Below, one piece after another: positions 53,400 through 59,932 of a stretch of 64,000 nucleotides of DNA. The stretch is taken from NCBI GenBank assembly GCA_022824405.1, contig JAJDZZ010000074.1, positions 62,001 through 126,000 of the forward strand, given 5' to 3'. The stretch is from Opitutales bacterium (lineage in GTDB: Bacteria > Verrucomicrobiota > Verrucomicrobiia > Opitutales > UBA2995). Under the pieces are notes generated by a model. That model was not told the DNA's origin, did no database searches, and saw only the letters and a list, made by a program, of their open reading frames with translations. The position numbers were made by a program, and so were the translations under genes. The number at the start of each line of letters is the position of its first letter. Positions within the stretch are counted from its first letter, which is position 1.

Positions 53400-54407
53400 T
53401 TATTCCTCAAACCTGCCGCGATTAAAATCGGTCAGCAGAGTGGTGAGGGAGTGGGTTACCAGAAACAACCCGAGGGGAATCAGGCAACTGACAACTGCTT
53501 CATCGAAAGATTTACCCTGGTAGAGTCGCGTTCCGAACCACAAAGCCATCAGAGCAAAGCTTATGAAGATAAGCGTTTTGGTTTTCTGAAAAAGGTCCAA
53601 CAGGTTGCGAATGGGATAGACCACCTTGGTTACCTTACCCCTCTTCGCTGGCATAAAGATGGTGAGGCGCTGTATATGGCGGGCCGAATGTAAGATGAGG
53701 AAGTAAAAAGTGAGGCCCAAGACCGGCGATACCCAGGCAAAGAACAACAAAAGGGCCCCGGACTCCAAGAGGTGACCCAAGAGTTTAGCCGGAGCGCGGT
53801 GACCTTCAATAAACCCGGAAACGAACAGGGCCAGCAATTCCAGGAAAATGGCAACCACTAAGAGGTGGGGGGCAAAGGCATGCAGGCTCGCCAATATATT
53901 GCTGTGGCTCAGCCCAAAAGAATTCAGGACGAAGTCTTGAATCTCCAGAGGTTGAAAAAACAAGGGGGCCATAACCACGAGCATCCCTCTCCCAATGGAG
54001 CCGATCAACCATGACGGCCGGGTAAAACGAAATAGGAAAAACGTATCCATGCTCCCCCAGTGCCAAATGACCAGGGCGGTGAGAAAGGCCAGGAATAACT
54101 CGGGTTGCAGCATCCAAACACCAAGCATAACCAATGCCCCCAACAAATGTACCGCCACGATACAGGCCCAGTAGGTGGGGCGTTTTTCCCAGTGCGGAAT
54201 TAAAATCCAGGCGGGGAGGTGAAGATCGGGAACGCCGTGAGGAAGAACCAACAGGCATATTCCCATGAGCATGATTACAGCTTCCGCCTGGGCCAGGTGT
54301 GGACTCAACCAAGTGTCGAATACCCAGATCAGGATTAACACCGACCACAAGCCTCGGCGATCCCAAATGGCCTTGCCGATAGTGTTGAACGGTTGGAGGT
54401 TAAGCAT
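53400..54407 (-). CDS. Brp/Blh family beta-carotene 15,15'-dioxygenase-like membrane protein
   Basis: The 335-residue protein has eight or so membrane segments and the iron-binding motifs of Brp/Blh enzymes: HGVPDLH (57-63), HWGSMD (116-121), LHSARH (239-244) and a late THS (His319). Brp/Blh cleaves beta-carotene to two retinals for rhodopsins. No rhodopsin or carotenoid gene is in the window, so the substrate is unproven. It is followed on the minus strand by tRNA-Ser and preceded by the exported methyltransferase, and appears monocistronic. Confidence 0.8.
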   Translation of the reverse strand: MLNLQPFNTIGKAIWDRRGLWSVLILIWVFDTWLSPHLAQAEAVIMLMGICLLVLPHGVPDLHLPAWILIPHWEKRPTYWACIVAVHLLGALVMLGVWMLQPELFLAFLTALVIWHWGSMDTFFLFRFTRPSWLIGSIGRGMLVVMAPLFFQPLEIQDFVLNSFGLSHSNILASLHAFAPHLLVVAIFLELLALFVSGFIEGHRAPAKLLGHLLESGALLLFFAWVSPVLGLTFYFLILHSARHIQRLTIFMPAKRGKVTKVVYPIRNLLDLFQKTKTLIFISFALMALWFGTRLYQGKSFDEAVVSCLIPLGLFLVTHSLTTLLTDFNRGRFEE

Positions 54408-54570
54408 CCCGGATGGTTAAAGATTAAAATCGGTTGGCGGGTTGTAGCCTATTTGGTTTTTGGTACCAATCAAATAAATGAGGGACCGGTAAGGACCGTT
54501 TTCCGGCTTTACCGTGCTCGCTGTCAATGAGATGGACCGCATTCCAGCGGCAGTGCCACGGGCAGGGTCG

Positions 54571-55305
54571 TCAGGATGGGTGATCCGGCTTTCTGAAAAC
54601 AAGGATGTGTTGCCACGGCAGGATGCCAATCGTTTCGACGTATTCGAGGTTGTGCACCTCCATCTCCTTTTTTACCTGATTTTCAGTCATTTTATGCAGC
54701 CGCTTGATCGGAACGGCGGGGTCTTCCGCGCGGTATTCCACCAATACCAACCATCCGCCCGGTTTCAAACCCTCCACTAACTTTTCCGTCATTTCGTAGG
54801 GATGACTGAACTCGTGATATACGTCTACCATCAGAGCCAGGTCGACTCCGGATGGAGGCAACCGAGGATCGGTGATGGAACCGAGAATCGGCTCGACTTG
54901 ATGGACCACTCCCTGTGTTTCCATGTTTTTCCTTAGAATTTCCAGCATCTCCGGCTGAATATCGACAGCCAGAACTTTCCCCTTTCTACCCACCCGTTGG
55001 GCTATCCTCCAGGCGAAGTAACCACTACCCGCTCCGATGTCCGCTACCACATCTCCCTCACTAATGGGGAGGGAATTGAGCAAAAGATCCGTTCGTTCTT
55101 CTAATTCCCTTTCCGGTCGCTCCAGCCAGGAAGCGGCCCGGTGTCCCATAACATGTGAGATTTCCCGACCTAAATAAAATTTGCCTATGCCATCCGGATT
55201 CGCTTCCTGGCGTTGTTCGTAGAGTGGGTTGGGCGGCGCCGCGGCCTGGGACCAGCCCCAAAGTCCAGTGGTCAGGAGTAAGGATATTGCGCCGACTTTC
55301 CGCAT
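54571..55305 (-). CDS. Exported class I SAM-dependent methyltransferase
   Basis: The 244-residue product begins with a signal sequence (about residues 3-22, AISLLLTTGLWGWSQAAA). A class I methyltransferase domain follows, with motif I VVADIGAGSGYFAWRIAQRVG (about 88-105), VLAVDIQPEMLEIL and DLALMVDVYHEFSHPYEM. A periplasmic location would be unusual because SAM is cytosolic; similar signal-bearing methyltransferases occur in Planctomycetes and Verrucomicrobia. The ATG at 55305 is chosen because it opens the signal sequence. A longer frame from 55362 adds unrelated residues. Confidence 0.8.
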   Translation of the reverse strand: MRKVGAISLLLTTGLWGWSQAAAPPNPLYEQRQEANPDGIGKFYLGREISHVMGHRAASWLERPERELEERTDLLLNSLPISEGDVVADIGAGSGYFAWRIAQRVGRKGKVLAVDIQPEMLEILRKNMETQGVVHQVEPILGSITDPRLPPSGVDLALMVDVYHEFSHPYEMTEKLVEGLKPGGWLVLVEYRAEDPAVPIKRLHKMTENQVKKEMEVHNLEYVETIGILPWQHILVFRKPDHPS

Positions 55306-55657
55306 ACTGCCTATGAAACCTAGATTAGGGTATATGCCAACCGGGAAAAGGAATTTTCCCAACCTGCCATCTATTCGCTTCCTTTGATTAACCCCTTCGG
55401 AGCAATTAACCCGGCATCCATGTATCCATATCCTTATTTCTCAAAAAAAGGGCCTGGAGCAACTTTTTCTCCGCTCTGGGAAATAAAAGGGAACCTATGG
55501 CCTCAAATCATGTATCCAAAGCTTAAATGGTTAGAGAGTTACCGAGTGGATAATCTCCACTACGGAAAGATGGTGTCTCGCCGACACATTGTAAGGCTCC
55601 AGGATAGTAGGTTCCTGGAGCCTGTCTTTTATCTCCAAGTATCCTGACTATTAAGGA
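55306..55657. other. Gap with three successive small hairpins
   Basis: No supported gene. The region holds AGTGGA/TCCACT (55545-55550/55556-55561), GTGTC/GACAC (55573-55577/55583-55587) and AGGCTCCAGGA/TCCTGGAGCCT (55594-55604/55613-55623), the last followed by GTCTTTT. The third hairpin could be a terminator. The 87-codon frame through it starts at TTG and resembles nothing. Confidence 0.4.
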
Positions 55658-55882
55658 TTAACCACAGAGAGGCGCGCCGAGGCGCGCCAATGAGGAATTA
55701 GGAATTGGGAAAAGGCTGAAGGTGCTGAGATAAATCGTGATCGTGATCGTGATCGAAAAAGAGACCAATTAGCCACAAAACGCACAAAAACACAAAATTC
55801 CTCACCCGCGCGCCTCCCCCCTTCTCCCTTTTCAGCCTTCATCCTTTCCCCCCTCTGTGCTCTCTGTGGCCTCTGTGGTTAA
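55658..55882. repeat. TTAACCACAGAG-bounded mosaic element (MITE-like)
   Basis: TTAACCACAGAG (55658-55669) and its exact inverse CTCTGTGGTTAA (55871-55882) bound 225 bases. Inside are GGCGCGCC-GA-GGCGCGCC (55671-55688), AATGAGGAATTAGGAATTGGG, AAAGGCTGAAGGTGCTGAG, a threefold repeat of CGTGAT and, near the right end, CAGCCTTCATCC and CTCTGTGCTCTCTGTGG. No open frame is supported. Confidence 0.7.
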
Positions 55883-55910
55883 TTTTCCTTCTCCCTGATC
55901 CAACAGAGTA

Positions 55911-56741
55911 TCAGGAAGCTGGGATAAAACGTTGGGCTACCAATGCCAAAAGAAAAAAGGCGGCGAAACCGACCCCGACCTCAATTGAGGCGTATCCCAT
56001 ACAGCCCAGAATAGCCAAATCAACCCAACAGATCCCGGCCAGGAGCGGCCCAATGGTTTTCCCGACCATCAGTTGGCCATTGACCATGGCGCCCCGAAAA
56101 ACATAAGTCATCCAACCGGCCACCATTCCGACAGTGATGAGTTGGAAGCCCGGATTTTGCATGGTCAATAGGGCGACGGCCAAAATGGGCGCGGCCAAGG
56201 AAACGAAAGCAAGAGGGGAAGTCGGTTCCGGCCTGGATTCGCCACGGGCCAGCCAAGTAATCCCCATCACGTAGAAAAACATCAGGATACCAGCCAACCC
56301 GATTCCAGGGGTAACTCCTTCCGGGGACGCCGCTCCCACTACCCAGAAAACCGCCATTCTGCATGCGGCCATGAGGGGAACACCGATAGCCGTCCTCTTG
56401 TGCAGGTGGTTATAGAGAACGATCAGCAGCAACAAAACAGCGCCTGCCGGAAGGGTTTGCCAACCCGACCAAAGCAGACAACCCAATCCGGCAGTAAAGA
56501 AAAGAACTACCGCCACAAAAACCGTGGCCCGAGTCACCTGGCCCGAGGGGATGGGACGCTCCGACCTGAATTCCCGGTCCCAATCCGCGTCGCAGTAATC
56601 GTTAAGGTACATTCCTCCCAGGTAAATCAGGCTTAGCCCCAGGAGCAGGATCGGGAAGACGGGCGTTGCCCCGCCACCCCCCAACAGCCAGGCGCACAGA
56701 CAGTTCGACCAAAGGGTGGGAATATTGGATACCCGCCCCAA
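55911..56741 (-). CDS. UbiA-like prenyltransferase (EboC-like)
   Basis: The 276-residue membrane protein has about eight membrane segments. It has the UbiA Asp-rich motifs: NDYCDADWDREFRSERPIPSG early, and a weaker second region near NHLHKRTAIGVPLMAACR. It resembles EboC of the EBO cluster, which moves polyprenylated or phenolic precursors toward the periplasm. TTG at 56741 is the first canonical start. Family-like codons (LRAYLLLGRVSNIPT) continue upstream to an in-frame TAA at 56775-56777, so the true start may be an unusual ATT or ATA near 56766-56771. The divergent EboF-like gene supports the assignment. Confidence 0.7.
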   Translation of the reverse strand: MGRVSNIPTLWSNCLCAWLLGGGGATPVFPILLLGLSLIYLGGMYLNDYCDADWDREFRSERPIPSGQVTRATVFVAVVLFFTAGLGCLLWSGWQTLPAGAVLLLLIVLYNHLHKRTAIGVPLMAACRMAVFWVVGAASPEGVTPGIGLAGILMFFYVMGITWLARGESRPEPTSPLAFVSLAAPILAVALLTMQNPGFQLITVGMVAGWMTYVFRGAMVNGQLMVGKTIGPLLAGICWVDLAILGCMGYASIEVGVGFAAFFLLALVAQRFIPAS

Positions 56742-57074
56742 AAGGAGATATGCGCGGAGGTCTTTAATTATGAATTAAAAGAGGTTAACCACAGATTGCT
56801 CAGATTAGCGCATAGGGGAAGGCGCCAGGGTGTGCCAATCAGGAATGAGGAATTCAGAATTAGGAATTGAGGAGAATGGAATGTCCACAGAGATTAATCG
56901 CGATTGTGATTTCCCTCTTTGCGAGATCCCTCTCCTTTTTCATCCTTCGTCCTTCATGCTTTTCTCCCCCCTCCCTCTATGGTTTCTGTTTACCAGCATC
57001 CGGAAACCAGATCGCAGAGGAATGATGGTTGAAGAGGTACAACATGGAGCTAGCCTAACGAGGTTTCCGGACTG
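56742..57074. repeat. Mosaic repeats between the UbiA-like and phosphodiesterase genes
   Basis: The 333-base divergent gap contains TTAACCACAGA (56785-56795), GGCGCC, CAGGAATGAGGAATTCAGAATTAGGAATTGAGG, ATTAATCGCGATTGTGATT and CTCTATGGTTTCTGTTTACC. It is a degenerate relative of the element at 55658. Any promoters for the two divergent genes must lie in this repeat DNA; I see none that stand out. Confidence 0.6.
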
Positions 57075-58439
57075 ATGAAAAGGACGGCCGTAATAAATGT
57101 GGTAGGATTGACCCGTTCCCTTATCGGGGAAGACACCCCGCGAATTCGGTCCTTTGCCGACCGGACCTGGATGGGGAAGATCGTGCCCCCTTTCCCGGCG
57201 GTTACCTGTTCCGCGCAGTCGAATTTCCTCACCGGGAAGTTGCCCGCCGAGCACGGCATTGTGGGAAATGGCTGGTACGACCGAGACTATGCCGAGGTCC
57301 ACTTCTGGAAGCAATCCGATCATTTGGTCGAGGGCCCGAAAGTTTGGGACCGTTTGAAGGCCAAGGATGCTTCTTTTACCTGCGCCAAAATGTTCTGGTG
57401 GTTCAACATGTATTCATCGGTCGATTATGCCGCGACCCCCCGCCCCATGTATCCGGCCGATGGCAGAAAGATCTTCGATATTTATACCAAACCCATGGAG
57501 TTGCGGGAGGAATTGAAAAGCGATCTGGGCCCTTTTCCCTTTATGACGTTTTGGGGTCCGCGCGCCGGTATCGAATCTTCCCGGTGGATAGCGGAGTCGG
57601 CCAAATGGATCGAGGAAAAGCAGAGGCCGACTTTGAACCTGGTTTATCTGCCCCATCTCGATTACAATCTGCAGCGGCTCGGTCCGAGTGATCCGGCGGT
57701 GGGAAGCGACCTGCGGAAGATCGATGAGGTGGTCGGTGAATTAATCGATTTTTTTGAAAAGCGTTCGGTGCAGGTGTTGCTGCTCTCCGAATACGGAATA
57801 TGCGACGTAGACCGCCCCATTTATATCAATCGTATTCTGAGGGATAATGGGTGGATAACGATAAAGGATGAACTCGGATTGGAGCAGCTCGATTGTGGAG
57901 CCAGTCGAGCCTTCGCCGTAACCGATCACCAGGTTGCCCACGTCTACCTCAACGATCGGGTTATTCGGAATAGGGTTAGAAGCGTGCTCGAATCGATTGA
58001 AGGGGTGGAGGCGGTATTGGATGAGCAAGGAAAGCGGGCTGCCGGTTTGGCGCACCATCGCGCGGGTGATTTTGTTCTTATTTCCGACCCGAGCAGTTGG
58101 TTCGCCTACTACTATTGGAAGGATGACAATGTGGCGCCCGACTATGCCCGTTGCGTGGACATCCACCGCAAGCCGGGGTATGATCCGGTGGAATTGTTTG
58201 TCGATCCCAAGCTATCCTTGCCCACATTGGACGTGGCCAGATTTCTGTTAAAAAAGAAACTCGGTTTCCGGGCCCTATTGGAGGTCATTCCATTGGATGC
58301 GGGGTTGGTTAAAGGATCCCATGGCCGGGTGCCGGATGCAGAGGAGGAGTGGCCCGTTTTGATTGGCAGCGCCAGCCGCAGTCCCCTTCCCTCCACCCGG
58401 GTAGGGGCCGTAATCGAACGCCTGATTCTGGAGGAGTGA
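57075..58439 (+). CDS. Alkaline phosphatase/nucleotide pyrophosphatase family protein (EboF-like)
   Basis: The 454-residue protein has the NPP fold. The nucleophile is in FPAVTCSAQSNFLTG (Thr near residue 43), followed by the conserved HGIVGNGWYDRDYAEVHFWKQS. The metal-binding parts are YLPHLDYNLQRLGP, LLSEYGICDV (in place of D-H-G) and a late His cluster in LAHHRAGDFVLISDP. The opening VINVVGLTRSLIGEDTPRI lacks the usual first metal Asp, a feature I recall of EboF. Its substrate is not known. It is divergent from the UbiA-like gene. Confidence 0.75.
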   Translation: MKRTAVINVVGLTRSLIGEDTPRIRSFADRTWMGKIVPPFPAVTCSAQSNFLTGKLPAEHGIVGNGWYDRDYAEVHFWKQSDHLVEGPKVWDRLKAKDASFTCAKMFWWFNMYSSVDYAATPRPMYPADGRKIFDIYTKPMELREELKSDLGPFPFMTFWGPRAGIESSRWIAESAKWIEEKQRPTLNLVYLPHLDYNLQRLGPSDPAVGSDLRKIDEVVGELIDFFEKRSVQVLLLSEYGICDVDRPIYINRILRDNGWITIKDELGLEQLDCGASRAFAVTDHQVAHVYLNDRVIRNRVRSVLESIEGVEAVLDEQGKRAAGLAHHRAGDFVLISDPSSWFAYYYWKDDNVAPDYARCVDIHRKPGYDPVELFVDPKLSLPTLDVARFLLKKKLGFRALLEVIPLDAGLVKGSHGRVPDAEEEWPVLIGSASRSPLPSTRVGAVIERLILEE

Positions 58440-58500
58440 GGCGCGCCAATGAGGTATGGGGAAGAAAAAGACCACGGATGAGCACTGATTGGGCCGGGAG
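58440..58500. repeat. Short mosaic repeat fragment
   Basis: GGCGCGCCAATGAGGTATGGGGAAG directly follows the phosphodiesterase stop. It is a truncated copy of the GGCGCGCC/AATGAGGAAT module, in the 77-base gap between two convergent genes. Confidence 0.5.
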
Positions 58501-58516
58501 GGGTGCCCTGCAAATA

Positions 58517-59785
58517 TTACCCGCCGCCGATGCAATAAAGATGCGAAACAGTTCTCAGGTAAAGTCGTCCCTCATGGACGATGGGGGTGGCGTGACAGGT
58601 TTGATCGATCAGGGTGCGGCCAAGTATTTCAAAGGTGTCGGCGGCCCGAAAAACCACCACGTCCGCTCGCCGGGAAACGGCGTAAATCCGGTCGTCTACG
58701 CGAATGGGTGAACTGAAGTAGGTGTCCCCCAGTTTGGCCTTCCAGATTTCCTCTCCGTTGGGCGCGTCGATACAGGTGGCGATGCCGCCGTCGCTGACCA
58801 GGAAGAGTCTGTCCCTGTAGCCCACCGGAGTGGGGACATAGGGCGCCGACTTGCGGATCTCGTAGGCGATTTCCGGTTCTGCCCCGGCTCGGGCGGGCGG
58901 TCGGACGGCGGTAAGTTTGGCGCCGCCGGTTCCGCTGCCGTCACTTGCAAATATGTATCCGCCAATCCTTACGGGAGATAGAATAGTGCGTTTGGAGAAG
59001 AGATGGGGCATTTCCCAGGTGACGTCGCCATTATTCGGATTTAACGCGGTCATGCCTCTGGAGGTGGAAATGAAGATCAATTGCTTATCGCCCCGGGCGG
59101 TATGATAAACCAGTGGGGTGCTGTAGGAGGCTTTACCTTTCGGGTCATTGGGCCGTTCCCTATTCCAAAGGGTCTCGCCCGTCATGCGATCAAGGGCATG
59201 AATGGAACTGGGGCCTCTGCTGTCGTTGACCACGATCAACCTGTCGTCCAGGACGATGGGCGAGGTTTCGCCGCCGTGCTGCGTGACTCTGGTCCCCAAT
59301 TTGCGACGCCAGACTTCCTTTCCGCTGTGATCGATGGCGGCGATATTGAAATCGCTATGATTGCTCCAGGCCATGTAGACGTGGTATCGGTCTACTGCAG
59401 GGGTAGACGTGACGTAAGAAGCGAGCCGGTGCAATCGGTGGGCTTCCGATTCGAAGGACCGGCGCCAAATTTCTTTCCCCGATTGAGAATCCAGGCAAAG
59501 CAGGAAGAGCCTTGGATTTCCCCGATCGGTGCAGGTTACGTAGATTCGGTCTCCCCAGGCCATGGGGGAGGAGTGTCCGTCCCCGGGGAGCTCGAGGGTC
59601 CAAAGGTAGTCGTCCTTGCTCCAGCTCACGGGCAAATTTTTTGCCGTATAGATTCCGGAACCCTCGGAACCGCGAAAACGGTTGCTTTCCAGGGTTGGCG
59701 GCTCTTTTTCACCGAGGACGGGGTCCGAGGCGATACCGGGCACCGGGATTATCAAAATGCAAACAGAGTAGAGAAAACGCTTCAT
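58517..59785 (-). CDS. Exported PQQ-like beta-propeller repeat protein
   Basis: The 422-residue protein has a signal sequence (about residues 2-20) and at least six propeller blades. Recurrent strands such as SGKEIWRRSF, SGKEVWRRKLG, TGETLWNRE, NNGDVTWEMP and NGEEIWKAKLG mark the blades. It is the PQQ_2/YncE-like repeat pattern common in Planctomycetes and Verrucomicrobia, where such proteins may be scaffolds or dehydrogenase-like. A PQQ cofactor need not be bound. It lies close to the DUF1592/DUF1552 pair but in a separate transcription unit. Confidence 0.8.
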   Translation of the reverse strand: MKRFLYSVCILIIPVPGIASDPVLGEKEPPTLESNRFRGSEGSGIYTAKNLPVSWSKDDYLWTLELPGDGHSSPMAWGDRIYVTCTDRGNPRLFLLCLDSQSGKEIWRRSFESEAHRLHRLASYVTSTPAVDRYHVYMAWSNHSDFNIAAIDHSGKEVWRRKLGTRVTQHGGETSPIVLDDRLIVVNDSRGPSSIHALDRMTGETLWNRERPNDPKGKASYSTPLVYHTARGDKQLIFISTSRGMTALNPNNGDVTWEMPHLFSKRTILSPVRIGGYIFASDGSGTGGAKLTAVRPPARAGAEPEIAYEIRKSAPYVPTPVGYRDRLFLVSDGGIATCIDAPNGEEIWKAKLGDTYFSSPIRVDDRIYAVSRRADVVVFRAADTFEILGRTLIDQTCHATPIVHEGRLYLRTVSHLYCIGGG

Positions 59786-59853
59786 TTTTCAGGAATAGGC
59801 TAATGGGGGTTCCCCTATCTTTCATGGGATCGAAAACATGGGGAAGAAAAAAT

Positions 59854-59909
59854 TAACGACAGAGGGGCACCTCTCTCCCTCTGTGCTCTCTGTGTCTTCT
59901 GTGGTTAAC
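59854..59909. repeat. Miniature TTAACGACAGAG-CTGTGGTTAA repeat
   Basis: A 56-base unit with imperfect ends TTAACGACAGAG (59854-59865) and TCTGTGGTTAA (59899-59909), and CTCTGTGCTCTCTGTG between. It is a short relative of the element at 55658. Confidence 0.55.
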
Positions 59910-59932
59910 AATGGTAAAACTAATCCCGCGAT

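Noticed and set aside
55384-55647. 87-codon frame starting at TTG
   Set aside because: No ribosome binding site, unusual composition, and it runs through three hairpins.
53400-56741. A rhodopsin-retinal operon around the Brp/Blh gene
   Set aside because: No seven-helix protein with a Schiff-base Lys and no carotenoid genes are visible nearby.
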